Shown piece by piece: positions 25,949 through 34,591 of a DNA stretch of 34,758 bases. Below the pieces are notes generated by a model. That model had not been told where the DNA came from and did no database searches. It was given only the letters and a program-made list of their open reading frames with translations. The DNA is from Arenimonas sp. (GTDB taxonomy: Bacteria; Pseudomonadota; Alphaproteobacteria; Rhizobiales; Rhizobiaceae). Both the position numbers and the translations under genes were made by a program. The stretch is from NCBI GenBank assembly GCA_019459145.1, contig JAIBEK010000060.1, positions 1 to 34,758 on the forward strand. Direction: 5' to 3'. Position 1 is the first letter of the stretch. Each line of letters begins with the position of its first letter.

Positions 25949-26818
25949 TCAGCCTGCCACGGGGGCCGGCTCGCCGATGAACGGGTTCATGCCGGTGGCA
26001 CTCGCCTCGACGCCGGGCTTGTCGCACCTGTCGCAATTGCCTTCCTCGGTCTCGTGCACCACGCGATTGCGCCCTCCGGCCTTGGCCCGGTAAAGGGCGC
26101 AATCGGCTGCGGAATAGACGCTTTCGGGGCGAAGGTCCGAGGCAAATTCTGCGATGCCGGCCGAAATTGTCGTGTGGATGGCCGCGCCGTCACAGCGGAT
26201 CACCCGCGCTTCGACGAGGTTGCGGGCCCGCTCCACCAGGCCGATCCGCTGAGGCAGACCGCCGCCCCGGATGATTACGCCAAATTCCTCGCCGCCCAGC
26301 CGCGCGATCAGGTGTTCGTCTTCAAATACTTCCCGCAGGATGCCGGCCACCGCCTTGATAACCTCGTCACCGGCGCAATGGCCATGGCCGTCATTGACCG
26401 CCTTGAAGCGATCGATATCGAGGATTGCCAACGACGCCCCCGGACCGGTTTCCGCAAGGGCGGCATTGAAGGCGCGCCGGTTGAGCAGTCCCGACAGCAT
26501 GTCCGTCCGGCTCAGACGTTCGAACTCGGCGCGCGACACCGACAGTTCCCTAATCACATGGCCGGTGAGCAGCGCCAGTGCCCCCGAGACGGCACCGCCG
26601 AACAGCCATGAGCCGGCGACCGACAGCTTGACCGCATCGGCCAGCGACAAGGGCATCAGCCCGAGCGCATAACCGAGCGGCAGGACGGCAATATTGAACA
26701 GAAAAGCGAGCAGGACCGCCCGAAACGTCATCTTGAGGGCAAAATTATAAACCGCCCCCCGGCTGTCGAAATTGCCGAGATCGACTTGAAGCGACAACCA
26801 ACGTCTAAACATATCCAC
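25949..26818 (-). CDS. Membrane GGDEF protein (diguanylate cyclase)
   Basis: 289-residue inner-membrane protein. Two hydrophobic helices (~33-55 and ~64-88) precede a C-terminal GGDEF domain with the active variant GGEEF at 175-179 and a normal metal/substrate region ([17 protein letters not shown]). The inhibitory RxxD site is absent (EDEH there), so product inhibition may be lacking. The tail carries Cys-x-x-Cys (NCDRCDKPG). The start may be GTG at 26818 or ATG at 26812. It lies between the peroxiredoxin and ureE and breaks the usual run of urease genes. Link to urea metabolism is unproven. Confidence 0.88.
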   Translation of the reverse strand: MDMFRRWLSLQVDLGNFDSRGAVYNFALKMTFRAVLLAFLFNIAVLPLGYALGLMPLSLADAVKLSVAGSWLFGGAVSGALALLTGHVIRELSVSRAEFERLSRTDMLSGLLNRRAFNAALAETGPGASLAILDIDRFKAVNDGHGHCAGDEVIKAVAGILREVFEDEHLIARLGGEEFGVIIRGGGLPQRIGLVERARNLVEARVIRCDGAAIHTTISAGIAEFASDLRPESVYSAADCALYRAKAGGRNRVVHETEEGNCDRCDKPGVEASATGMNPFIGEPAPVAG

Positions 26819-27163
26819 CGCGCCGCCCCCTGTTCTTGCAGCACTGATCGATTAGGCTCGTTCCCTTGGCTTATTGCTAATCAAAACACTAAAATGCCGA
26901 TGAAAGCCAAAATATTTTGGAAATGCCCCTTGGCGAATATCAATAACCTTTGATTGCAGACATTACAACATTCGACCAACGACAAACTGGCCTGAAGAGG
27001 ACGGGAAGGCCCGAAAACTACGCCCTATTTTGGTCGATCACCTTCCTAGGACTATGATTTGCATGCAACTTTCAAGTTGTCGCGGGCGGCAAACGATAAA
27101 ATGCCCAATATTAACATGGTCGTGGGCAAAGCAGGCTCGACAACCCTGCCGCGTTAACGAAAG
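26819..27163. other. Gene-free region upstream of the GGDEF gene
   Basis: No supported gene. AT content is higher than in the genes. Three exact palindromes occur: CCAAAATATTTTGG (26907-26920), TTGCATGCAA (27059-27068) and CAACTT-TC-AAGTTG (27066-27079). The first lies about 90 bp before the GGDEF start and may be an operator; the others could belong to a small RNA or control site. Confidence 0.5.
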
Positions 27164-27187
27164 CAGGCCCGGGCGAACCCGAGCCTG
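27164..27187 (-). terminator. Probable terminator of the peroxiredoxin gene
   Basis: On the minus strand: stem CAGGCTCGGG / CCCGGGCCTG with one mismatch and a TTCG tetraloop, then CTTTCGTT. It lies 28 bp past the peroxiredoxin stop, so the GGDEF gene is probably a separate transcript. Confidence 0.7.
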
Positions 27188-27215
27188 ATCAGGCAAAGTT
27201 CCGGGACGAAAAGTC

Positions 27216-27755
27216 TCAGGCGGCGATCCTGGCTTTCAGCTTTTCCATGATGTTTTGCGGCGAGGACACGCCATAGGGATCGCTGTCGCAATTGTCCGAA
27301 TAGCCCTCTTCCTCGAACCACTGTTCGATCAGGCCATCATTGATGATGGCGGCATAGCGCCAGGAGCGCATGCCGAAGCCGAGATTGTCCTTGTGCACCA
27401 GCATGCCCATCTTGCGGGTGAACTCGCCCGAACCGTCCGGGATCAGCTTGACGTTGTCGAGGTTCTGCGACTTGCCCCAGGCATTCATGACGAAGGCGTC
27501 GTTGACCGAAATGCAATAGATCTCGTCGATGCCTTCGGCCTTGAACTCCGGATACATCTTTTCGAAGTCGGGCAACTGGTAGGTCGAGCAGGTCGGGGTG
27601 AAAGCACCCGGCAGCGAAAACAGGATGACGCGCTTGCCCTTGAAATAGTCGGCCGACGTCATGTCCTGCCAGCGAAACGGGTTGGCACCGCCAACCGATT
27701 CGTCGCGAACGCGGGTGCGGAAGGTGACATCGGGAACTTTCTTGCCGATCAGCAT
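27216..27755 (-). CDS. Peroxiredoxin, Prx5 type
   Basis: 179-residue thiol peroxidase reducing hydrogen peroxide or organic peroxides, with electrons probably from glutaredoxin/glutathione. The active-site motif is PGAFTPTCS with the peroxidatic cysteine at residue 56. The Prx5 pattern also shows in VNDAFVMNAWGKSQ and the RSWRYAAII stretch. ATG at 27755 follows CAAGGAGATTGCC, a strong ribosome-binding site. It sits between ureC and the GGDEF gene in the same direction. A 17-bp imperfect palindrome at 27810-27826 upstream could be its operator. It is not a urease gene. Confidence 0.94.
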   Translation of the reverse strand: MLIGKKVPDVTFRTRVRDESVGGANPFRWQDMTSADYFKGKRVILFSLPGAFTPTCSTYQLPDFEKMYPEFKAEGIDEIYCISVNDAFVMNAWGKSQNLDNVKLIPDGSGEFTRKMGMLVHKDNLGFGMRSWRYAAIINDGLIEQWFEEEGYSDNCDSDPYGVSSPQNIMEKLKARIAA

Positions 27756-27809
27756 GGCAATCTCCTTGGGAATAGCAATCTTGGCCTGCCCATAAAATCA
27801 GGGCGATCG

Positions 27810-27826
27810 GCTCTAAGAATTAGAAC
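27810..27826. promoter_or_regulatory. Imperfect palindrome before the peroxiredoxin gene
   Basis: GCTCTAAGAATTAGAAC has arms GCTCTAA / TTAGAAC with one mismatch, 55 bp before the peroxiredoxin start. It may be a redox-regulator site. It does not clearly match the classical OxyR pattern. Confidence 0.3.
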
Positions 27827-27971
27827 TAACCCAAAATCGGTTGCAGCGCAGCATGAAACGGCCACGCTGAAGCGCCGCATGGCAGCAATGCGCTGGGCGC
27901 ATAGGTCCTATTTGAACGAAAGCAGCGGCACCACATAAGCCTGTTTGCCAGCCCGACGGGTCGGCAGAGGC

Positions 27972-29684
27972 TCAGAACAGGAAATACCGCTGCGCCATCG
28001 GCAGGACGGTCGCCGGCTCGCAGGTCAAAAGTTCCCCGTCGGCGCGCACCTCGTAGGTTTCCGGATCGACCTCCACATGCGGGGTCAGGTCGTTGAGGAT
28101 CATCGACTTCTTGGAAATGCCGCCGCGGGTGTTCTTCACCGCCACCAGTTGCTTGGCGACGCCGAGACGCCCTGCGAGCCCGGCATCGAGCGAGGCCTGG
28201 GAGACGAAGGTGACCGAAGAGTTCGTGCGCGCCTTGCCGTAGGCGCCGAACATCGGCCGGTAATGCACCGGCTGCGGCGTCGGGATCGAGGCATTGGGAT
28301 CACCCATCGGGGCGGCCGCGATCGTGCCGCCGAGCAGCACCAGGCTCGGCTTCACGCCGAAGAAGGCCGGATCCCAGAGCACTAGGTCGGCGCGCTTGCC
28401 GACCTCGACCGAGCCGATCTCATGGCTCAAGCCTTGGGCGATCGCCGGATTGATCGTGTACTTGGCGATGTAGCGGCGGACGCGGAAATTGTCGTTGTCG
28501 CCGGTCTCCGCAGCCAGCCGCCCGCGCTGGCGCTTCATCTTGTCGGCGGTCTGCCAGGTGCGGATCGCCACTTCGCCGACACGGCCCATAGCCTGGCTGT
28601 CGGACGAGATGATCGAGAACGCACCGATGTCGTGCAGAATATCCTCCGCCGCGATCGTCTCCTTGCGGATGCGGCTTTCGGCAAAGGCGATGTCTTCCGG
28701 GATCGACGCCGACAGGTGGTGGCAGACCATCAGCATGTCGAGATGCTCGGCGATGGTGTTGACCGTGTAGGGCCGCGTCGGATTGGTCGATGACGGAATG
28801 ACGTTCGTCTGGCCGCAGATCTTGATGATGTCCGGCGCATGGCCGCCGCCGGCGCCTTCGGTGTGGAAGGCATGGATGGTGCGGCCGCGGATCGCGCCGA
28901 TCGAATCCTCGACGAAGCCGGATTCGTTCAGCGTGTCGGTGTGGATCATCACCTGCACATCGTACTGATCGGCCACCGTCAGGCAGCAGTCGATGGCGGC
29001 CGGCGTCGTGCCCCAGTCCTCGTGCAGCTTGAGCGAGGAAGCGCCGCCGAGGATCATTTCCTCCAGCGCGCCGGGCAGCGAGGCATTGCCCTTGCCGGCA
29101 AAGGCAAGGTTCATCGGGAAGGCGTCGGCCGCCTCGATCATCCGGGCGATGTGCCAGGGACCCGGCGTGCAGGTGGTGGCGAGCGTGCCATGGGCGGGGC
29201 CGGTGCCGCCGCCGAGCATGGTGGTGAGCCCCGACATCAGCGCCTCCTCGATCTGCTGCGGGCAGATGAAGTGGATATGGCTGTCCATGCCGCCGGCAGT
29301 GACGATCTTGCCTTCGCCGGCAATCACTTCCGTGCCCGGTCCGACGATGATGGTCACGCCCGGCTGGGTGTCGGGATTACCCGCCTTGCCGATCGCGACG
29401 ATACGGCCGTCCTTCAGCCCGATATCGGCTTTGACGATGCCCCAGTGGTCGACGATCACCGCATTGGTGATCACGGTATCGACGGCGCCATTGGCCCGTG
29501 TCACCTGGCTCTGGCCCATGCCGTCGCGGATGACCTTGCCGCCGCCGAACTTCACCTCGTCGCCATAGGTGGTGAAATCCTTCTCGACCTCGATGAACAG
29601 TTCGGTATCGGCAAGCCGCACCTTGTCGCCGGTGGTCGGTCCGAACATCGAGGCATAGGCCTTGCGGGACATCTTGTAGGGCAT
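27972..29684 (-). CDS. ureC: Urease alpha subunit
   Basis: Catalytic subunit of urease (570 residues), splitting urea to ammonia and carbamate with two nickel ions. All ligands are visible: His136 and His138 (DSHIHFICP), carbamylated Lys219 (SLKLHEDWG), His248 (MIHTDTLNE), His274 ([15 protein letters not shown]) and Asp362 (SSDSQAMGR). The flap Cys321-His322 is in MVCHHL. ATG at 29684 follows AAGGAGCCTGATCGTC. The gene begins 5 bp after the accessory gene upstream. Beyond its stop, 216 bp separate it from the peroxiredoxin, so the operon may pause or end there. Confidence 0.98.
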   Translation of the reverse strand: MPYKMSRKAYASMFGPTTGDKVRLADTELFIEVEKDFTTYGDEVKFGGGKVIRDGMGQSQVTRANGAVDTVITNAVIVDHWGIVKADIGLKDGRIVAIGKAGNPDTQPGVTIIVGPGTEVIAGEGKIVTAGGMDSHIHFICPQQIEEALMSGLTTMLGGGTGPAHGTLATTCTPGPWHIARMIEAADAFPMNLAFAGKGNASLPGALEEMILGGASSLKLHEDWGTTPAAIDCCLTVADQYDVQVMIHTDTLNESGFVEDSIGAIRGRTIHAFHTEGAGGGHAPDIIKICGQTNVIPSSTNPTRPYTVNTIAEHLDMLMVCHHLSASIPEDIAFAESRIRKETIAAEDILHDIGAFSIISSDSQAMGRVGEVAIRTWQTADKMKRQRGRLAAETGDNDNFRVRRYIAKYTINPAIAQGLSHEIGSVEVGKRADLVLWDPAFFGVKPSLVLLGGTIAAAPMGDPNASIPTPQPVHYRPMFGAYGKARTNSSVTFVSQASLDAGLAGRLGVAKQLVAVKNTRGGISKKSMILNDLTPHVEVDPETYEVRADGELLTCEPATVLPMAQRYFLF

Positions 29685-29689
29685 GACGA

Positions 29690-30343
29690 TCAGGCTCCTT
29701 GGGAGAGAAAGGACGCGGTGTCTGGATTAAGCCGAACCAGCTTGCCGGACGCCACATGGGCCTCGATCATCTGGCGCTCGGCGGCAAAGGGATGGCCGTC
29801 CCAGCCCTGATGGCTGAAGCCGGCGAGAAAGATCTGGTCCCGGTCACGGCCGGGATCGGCCAGCACATCGGCGAGAACCTGCGCCACGACGATCAGGCCG
29901 CTGCTCGGCACGACATAGGGTTTCGGCTCATGAGCCAGAAGCGCATGCTCGACCGCCTCGTGCACATCGCGCGACAACACGCGGTGGCGCTTTTCGCGGG
30001 CCGCGGCGACCGCAGCGAACCCTGCCGTGAAATCGTCACAGAAATCGTCAAGTTCCGGGTAGCTGACCAGAAGGGCCTGCCGCAATTCGCCGAACTTATC
30101 CGGATCTCGCACCGACCAGATCTCCGAACAGGCGCGGACCGCCGGGCTGTCTCGCCAGGCGCCGGACAGCATGGCCCTCGCCGGCCGGCCGGTATTGCAC
30201 ACGGCGACCACGTCCGTGCGGCTGCCGGCCGCGCCAAAATTGCGGCACTCGTTGAAACGGATGACCAGGTCGGCGGCATCGATGCGTGCCGCGGCGCCTT
30301 CCGGTACGTGTCCGTTTCCGACGATCATGATGCGCTGTCCCAT
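29690..30343 (-). CDS. GT29-like 'urease operon accessory protein'
   Basis: 217-residue protein. The N-terminus reads [11 protein letters not shown], then [17 protein letters not shown], resembling the L-sialyl motif of family 29 glycosyltransferases (VGNS...ID..D.VIRFN). A Ser/Gly-rich stretch, [14 protein letters not shown], resembles their S-motif, and there is [12 protein letters not shown] near the end. In rhizobial genomes a protein of this kind is, as far as I recall, labelled 'urease operon accessory protein'; its activity is not known. It is placed 13 bp behind the LprI-like gene and 5 bp before ureC, so it is tightly co-transcribed. No signal peptide is seen. It may alter a sugar-containing molecule, or only use the fold. 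Confidence 0.8.
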   Translation of the reverse strand: MGQRIMIVGNGHVPEGAAARIDAADLVIRFNECRNFGAAGSRTDVVAVCNTGRPARAMLSGAWRDSPAVRACSEIWSVRDPDKFGELRQALLVSYPELDDFCDDFTAGFAAVAAAREKRHRVLSRDVHEAVEHALLAHEPKPYVVPSSGLIVVAQVLADVLADPGRDRDQIFLAGFSHQGWDGHPFAAERQMIEAHVASGKLVRLNPDTASFLSQGA

Positions 30344-30356
30344 CTTACTCCGATCG

Positions 30357-30788
30357 TCAGTTGCCGAAGCCCTTGATGAGCTCGTCGAGCTCGACGGTGC
30401 GCTTGCGCGTCACTTCGGCCAGGCAAAGCTCGATGATGGCGGGCTCGAGCGTGCCGCCGCGCACCGAAAAGCCTTCGACGTCGCAATGGGCGTCGCGATA
30501 CTGGATCCACGCCCTCTGCGCCTTCATCAGGGCATCGACGCCGCCACGCTGGTCTGCATCGAGCGCGGCATCCCAGTCGGCGATCGCCTTCTTGGTCTTC
30601 GGCCACTGTTCGTTGAGCGCCTTGTCCGCCGCCTCATGCTCCTGGACGGCGCAAAGGGTCATGTCCGACTGGGTGACCGCATCTTCGCATTTGATGATCG
30701 GCTGTTCCTCGGCAGAGGCCGGCAGGCTCGCGAGCACGGCAAGGCCGGTGATCGCCAACATTGTCTTCATCGTCTTGACCTGTCGCAT
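30357..30788 (-). CDS. LprI/DUF1311-family periplasmic protein
   Basis: 143-residue protein with an N-terminal signal peptide (MLAITGLAVLASLPASAEE) and a lysozyme-inhibitor LprI (DUF1311) domain. The family features are present: paired cysteines (KCEDAVTQSDMTLC and the later HCD and LCL cysteines) and the helix ALMKAQRAWIQYRDAHCD. Family members are usually periplasmic or lipidated; some inhibit lysozyme. The ATG at 30788 overlaps the ureB stop by one base (TGATG), so translation is coupled to ureB. Its role in the urease operon is unknown. Confidence 0.85.
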   Translation of the reverse strand: MRQVKTMKTMLAITGLAVLASLPASAEEQPIIKCEDAVTQSDMTLCAVQEHEAADKALNEQWPKTKKAIADWDAALDADQRGGVDALMKAQRAWIQYRDAHCDVEGFSVRGGTLEPAIIELCLAEVTRKRTVELDELIKGFGN

Positions 30789-31093
30789 CACAGCGCCCCC
30801 ATGACCTTCTGCCTGAAACCGTAGACCTCGCGCTTGCCGGCAAGCGGGATCAGCGTGACCTGGCGCGTCTGGCCGGGCTCGAAGCGCACGGCGGTGCCGG
30901 CCGGAATGTCGAGCCGCATGCCGCGCGCCGTGTCGCGATCGAAGGAGAGCCCGGCATTGGTCTCGAAAAAATGATAGTGGCTGCCGACCTGCACCGGACG
31001 GTCGCCGGTGTTCGACACCTCGATCGTCACGGTCGGCAGACCGGCATTGAGCTCGATCTCGCCGTCTGCGGCAATGATTTCACCGGGGATCAT
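30788..31093 (-). CDS. ureB: Urease beta subunit
   Basis: 101-residue structural subunit of urease, forming the (UreABC)3 trimer. It begins [18 protein letters not shown] and shows the family stretch [15 protein letters not shown] and [24 protein letters not shown]. The start at 31093 gives the normal length; longer in-frame extensions reach into the DUF1272 gene and are rejected. Its stop overlaps the LprI-like start. Confidence 0.96.
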   Translation of the reverse strand: MIPGEIIAADGEIELNAGLPTVTIEVSNTGDRPVQVGSHYHFFETNAGLSFDRDTARGMRLDIPAGTAVRFEPGQTRQVTLIPLAGKREVYGFRQKVMGAL

Positions 31094-31113
31094 GGACAGT
31101 GCCTTTCCGTTGT

Positions 31114-31368
31114 TCAGGCGGCCGCGACCGGGCGGCAGCCCTCGGCCTTGAAGACGCGTATGGTCGATGCTGGATCGTTTACGAGTTTGCCCGCCGGCCG
31201 GATCGGTCGGCGCACCAGTTCGCCACCGCAATTGGGGCAGATGCCGCCAAGCAAGATCGCTGCGCAATCACGGCAGAAGGTGCATTCGAAACTGCAGATC
31301 AGCGCATCGCCGCTTTCCGGCGGCAGGTCGCGGTCGCAGCATTCGCAATTGGGCCGAAGTGCCAGCAT
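31114..31368 (-). CDS. DUF1272 cysteine-rich protein
   Basis: 84-residue protein with a zinc-ribbon-like layout: CECC near residue 8, [12 protein letters not shown], then CPNCGGEL, followed by a short basic tail. It matches the DUF1272 pattern, whose function is unknown. It lies between ureA (8 bp away) and ureB (20 bp), in the same direction, and is surely co-transcribed. A metal-binding or redox role near nickel urease is possible but unsupported. Confidence 0.88.
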   Translation of the reverse strand: MLALRPNCECCDRDLPPESGDALICSFECTFCRDCAAILLGGICPNCGGELVRRPIRPAGKLVNDPASTIRVFKAEGCRPVAAA

Positions 31369-31376
31369 GGGTCGCC

Positions 31377-31679
31377 TCAGCGGATAGGTTCGTGGACGGT
31401 CACCAGCTTGGTGCCGTCGGGAAAGGTCGCTTCGACCTGCACGTCATGGATCATCTCGGCAATGCCTTCCATGACCTGGTCGCGGGTGATGACATGGGCG
31501 CCCGTCTCCATCAGCTCGGCAACCGGACGTCCGTCGCGTGCGCCCTCGACGACGAAATCGCTGATCAGGGCGATGGCTTCCGGGTAGTTGAGCTTGACGC
31601 CCCGCTCCAGCCGGCGCCGCGCCACCATGGCCGCCATGGCGATCAGCAGTTTGTCTTTTTCCCTCGGGCTCAAGTTCAT
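31377..31679 (-). CDS. ureA: Urease gamma subunit
   Basis: 100-residue structural subunit of urease. Full-length family pattern: [41 protein letters not shown] and [15 protein letters not shown] at the end. It is a separate gene, not fused to ureB. It follows ureD by 25 bp. Confidence 0.97.
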   Translation of the reverse strand: MNLSPREKDKLLIAMAAMVARRRLERGVKLNYPEAIALISDFVVEGARDGRPVAELMETGAHVITRDQVMEGIAEMIHDVQVEATFPDGTKLVTVHEPIR

Positions 31680-31704
31680 GACCGCTCCACATTCTTGATC
31701 ACTG

Positions 31705-32523
31705 TCATAGATTCCAGACTTTCGGCACTGACGCCCCGCCGCGCAAGGCGGAAATCACCGGGATCAGGCTTTTTCGCAAGGTGAACCCATCTTCGGCCGC
31801 AAGCCGGGCGACGAGCTTCCCGTTCCACTGGCTGGCGCCGCCCAAGCTATCGCCGAGCGCGGCGCGGACCTTGGGCAGAAGCGCCTCGCACAGCGGCCCG
31901 GTGTAGAGCACGGTGGCGAAGGCGACCTTGCCCGCCAGCACGGCCGCCGAGGCCGTCAACCCTGCCACGTCGCCCTCCATGCGCAGGTCCTCGGCATGGA
32001 TCAGCCGGCCACCGCGGCGGATGCGCCAGCGGTCGCGCAAACTGCCGCGCGCCATGGCCTCGCCCATCGCCTTGCGGCCGAGGAGGATCGCCTCGACGGC
32101 GACGAATTCGGCGCTCTCGGCAAGGTCGACCTCGAGCCGGCGCGACAGCGCGGCATTGTCGAAAAGAATGGATTCCTGCGGCAGCCAGTGAACCGTGGCG
32201 CCGGCCGCCGCCTCGATGCGGGTGACGACCTCGGCTGTGCCGGCGGATGCCTTGTAGACCTTCTCGCAGGCCTGGGTCGTGGCGGTCAAAAACGTGTCGG
32301 GGCCGGCGGAAAACGACCAGTCCAGCCGGTCGCCGCCCGTCAACCCGCCTGCGGTGTTGATGAGGACCGCCTCCATTTCGGCGGTGAAGGTCTGCGGCAG
32401 GCGGATCTTGGCCGCGCCTTCCTGGTAGAGCTCGGCTATGCGCGTGCGCCCGCCAAGCGGCTTGGTCACAAGCCTTCCGACGCCCCTGGCGCGCTGGGGT
32501 CTGGTTGCACTGGCTGTCTGCAC
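31705..32523 (-). CDS. ureD: Urease accessory protein UreD
   Basis: 272-residue scaffold (UreD/UreH) that binds apo-urease and recruits UreF and UreG for nickel insertion. Family patterns include [28 protein letters not shown] and [26 protein letters not shown] start at 32523 is chosen because AGGGAACAGC stands before it and the length then fits; the upstream extension lies in the esterase gene. It overlaps the 3' end of the esterase gene by 58 bp. Confidence 0.95.
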   Translation of the reverse strand: MQTASATRPQRARGVGRLVTKPLGGRTRIAELYQEGAAKIRLPQTFTAEMEAVLINTAGGLTGGDRLDWSFSAGPDTFLTATTQACEKVYKASAGTAEVVTRIEAAAGATVHWLPQESILFDNAALSRRLEVDLAESAEFVAVEAILLGRKAMGEAMARGSLRDRWRIRRGGRLIHAEDLRMEGDVAGLTASAAVLAGKVAFATVLYTGPLCEALLPKVRAALGDSLGGASQWNGKLVARLAAEDGFTLRKSLIPVISALRGGASVPKVWNL

Positions 32524-33614
32524 GCTGTTCCCTGTCCGCCATTGTTTTTGGAGGCGGTTGTTGTCGTGTCGGTGCAGGTCGCCTTGGCGCTCGACGCGGC
32601 CATCAGCTCCCCTCCCGCACTGCGAAAGAAATCCCACATTCTGCCGGTCGCATCAACCTCCCGGATCGCATCGTCCCCGGTGGAGGCGAGACGGAAGCGA
32701 ATGTTCTTGCCCGGCCAGTCATGGCTGGCATCGGCGATCACATAGGACATGACGCTCGCGCCGGCCCGGCAGCCGGGATAGGTCGTCACCGTCACCGTCT
32801 CGCCCTTGTCGGTCAGCGCCCGGTCGTCGCAGCCGTTGAGCTCGGCCCAGCGCTTCACCGCAACCTCGCCGCCATATTGCCAATAGGGCTTGCCGCCGCC
32901 GGCAAACGGGTTGACGTGATCCTTGAGGCCGGAAAAGGCGATGATCGAAAGAGGCTTCGCCGGCTGGCAGCTCGCCTTGCGCGGCCGCCAGACACCATCC
33001 TCCTGCTCCGGATAACCGGCGCGCAGGCCCATGACGAACCCGGCCGCGGCAAAATCGCCGTGGCCATCGCAGACATATTGCGACAGCATGCGCCCGCCGC
33101 CGGAATAGCCGGAGGCATAGATGCGGGCCGGATCGACGCAGAAGGTCTGCTTGGCCGTCTCCACCGCATCGCGGATGAAATCGCCTTCGTCGAGGCCATT
33201 GCCGCGGCTGACGCCCGGCAGCGGATTGACCCCCGGCACGTTCCACGCATGGGTGCCCGGCACACTGCCGTCGAGGCTGCCCTCAAGCGCCATGACGACG
33301 AAACCCTCGCGCTCGGCCACCTCGTCCCAGTGGCTGCGGTTCATCTGGCCGTCCGGATGGCTGTTGGAGCCATGGAAGTCGAAGACCAGCGGCAGCTTGC
33401 GCTTGCCGTCATAGGCGGAGGGGATGAAATAGACCGCCGATCGCTCCACCCCGCCGGACTGCAGCACCATGTCGTGCCGGCCGGCCGGCAGAGCCTCGCC
33501 GCAGCCCGAGGCCGATGCGCCGCCTGCAAGACCAAGAAAGGAAAAGATCGCCGTCGCGAGCAGGCCAACGGATTTGCCGCCCCGCAAGCGGTTCAGAACC
33601 GCGCTGGTTGTCAT
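32466..33614 (-). CDS. Secreted alpha/beta-hydrolase esterase (LpqC / PHB-depolymerase-like)
   Basis: 382-residue extracytoplasmic esterase. A signal peptide ([23 protein letters not shown]) precedes the catalytic domain. The oxyanion-hole region is [13 protein letters not shown], the nucleophile is Ser171 in [11 protein letters not shown], and a His lies in [12 protein letters not shown]. The fold matches polyhydroxybutyrate-depolymerase / feruloyl-esterase-type enzymes (LpqC group); the substrate is not evident. ATG at 33614 is chosen, with AGAAGG upstream. The last ~45 residues are low-complexity (Thr/Ala/Pro/Ser-rich) and run 58 bp into ureD, suggesting a displaced stop. It lies between urtE and ureD in the urea operon. 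Confidence 0.88.
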   Translation of the reverse strand: MTTSAVLNRLRGGKSVGLLATAIFSFLGLAGGASASGCGEALPAGRHDMVLQSGGVERSAVYFIPSAYDGKRKLPLVFDFHGSNSHPDGQMNRSHWDEVAEREGFVVMALEGSLDGSVPGTHAWNVPGVNPLPGVSRGNGLDEGDFIRDAVETAKQTFCVDPARIYASGYSGGGRMLSQYVCDGHGDFAAAGFVMGLRAGYPEQEDGVWRPRKASCQPAKPLSIIAFSGLKDHVNPFAGGGKPYWQYGGEVAVKRWAELNGCDDRALTDKGETVTVTTYPGCRAGASVMSYVIADASHDWPGKNIRFRLASTGDDAIREVDATGRMWDFFRSAGGELMAASSAKATCTDTTTTASKNNGGQGTACRQPVQPDPSAPGASEGL

Positions 33615-33710
33615 GGCTATGCCTTCTGTTAGCAGATGCGTTTGCATATCACGCTGATTTCCAGCATCAACCATATTTCACTAATAATTCATCAACCCTG
33701 CTTTGCAATA
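33615..33710 (-). other. Short gap between urtE and the esterase gene
   Basis: 96 bp of lower-GC sequence without a gene or a clear terminator. It may hold a promoter for the ure genes, but no box pair was firmly identified. Confidence 0.3.
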
Positions 33711-34406
33711 TCAGACCGTCAGGTGGCGACGGGCCTCGACCGTATCGAGCGTTTCGGCCGCGCCCTCATGCACGATCTCGCCGCGGTCCATGATGTAGAC
33801 ATGGTCGGCGAGCTCGCGGCAGAAATCGAGATATTGCTCGACCAGCAGGATCGCCATGCCGGTGGAATCGCGCAGATATTGGATCGCCCGGCCGATATCC
33901 TTGATGATCGACGGCTGGATGCCCTCGGTCGGCTCGTCGAGCACCAGGATTTTTGGCCGCGTCACCATGGCCCGGCCGATGGCGAGCTGCTGTTGCTGAC
34001 CGCCCGACAGGTCACCACCGCGCCGCGACAGCATGGTGTTGAGCACGGGAAACAGGCTGAAGATCTCGTCGGGAATGAACCGCTCCTTGCGCGGCAGCGG
34101 CGCATAGCCGGTCTCGAGGTTTTCCTTGACTGTGAGCAGGGGGAAGATTTCCCGCCCCTGCGGCACGTAGCCGATGCCCGTGCGCGCCCGGTTGAACGGC
34201 GCCAGGCCGTTGAGCGTCACGCCGTCGAAGGCGATCGTGCCAGCCGAGACGCCGTGCTGGCCGGTGACGGCGCGCAGGAGCGACGACTTGCCGACCCCGT
34301 TGCGGCCGAGCACGCAGGTGATCTTGCCCGTCTCCGCCTTGATGGAGACTCCGCGCAGGGCCTGGGCGGCACCGTAGTGGAGGTTGACGTTGTCGACTGT
34401 CAGCAT
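33711..34406 (-). CDS. urtE: Urea ABC transporter ATP-binding protein UrtE
   Basis: 231-residue branched-chain-type ATPase (LivF-like) of the high-affinity urea importer UrtABCDE. Walker A GRNGVGKSS is at 34-42, the signature is DLSGGQQQQLAIGRAM, Walker B is ILVLDEPTEGIQPSI, and the switch His position is Gln (LLVEQYLDF), as is normal for LivF-type proteins. The N-terminus MLTVDNVNLHYGAAQALRGVS fits UrtE. Assigned to urea by the urease genes downstream and the UrtD end upstream. Confidence 0.93.
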   Translation of the reverse strand: MLTVDNVNLHYGAAQALRGVSIKAETGKITCVLGRNGVGKSSLLRAVTGQHGVSAGTIAFDGVTLNGLAPFNRARTGIGYVPQGREIFPLLTVKENLETGYAPLPRKERFIPDEIFSLFPVLNTMLSRRGGDLSGGQQQQLAIGRAMVTRPKILVLDEPTEGIQPSIIKDIGRAIQYLRDSTGMAILLVEQYLDFCRELADHVYIMDRGEIVHEGAAETLDTVEARRHLTV

Positions 34407-34431
34407 GGCAGTTCTCTCTTCATTGTTGCTG

Positions 34432-34569
34432 GCCCCTCATCCGGCTGCCGCCACCTTCTCCCCGCAAGCGGGGAGAAGGACCTCTGCCGCACCCTCTCCG
34501 TCTCCTCGCAAGGCCTCGCGGGGCACGTCCCCTCTCCCCGCCTGCGGGGAGAGGGTTAGGGTGAGGGGC
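34432..34569. repeat. REP/BIME-like composite, element C (second copy)
   Basis: Begins GCCCCTCATCCGGCTGCC and ends GTTAGGGTGAGGGGC, with hairpins CTTCTCCCCGC / GCGGGGAGAAG and CCCTCTCCCCGC / GCGGGGAGAGGG. It is the inverted counterpart of 14936-15050. It fills most of the 185-bp gap between urtD and urtE and may lower or stabilise readthrough transcripts. Confidence 0.8.
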
Positions 34570-34591
34570 AGTTGGGACGGCAGACGAAACC

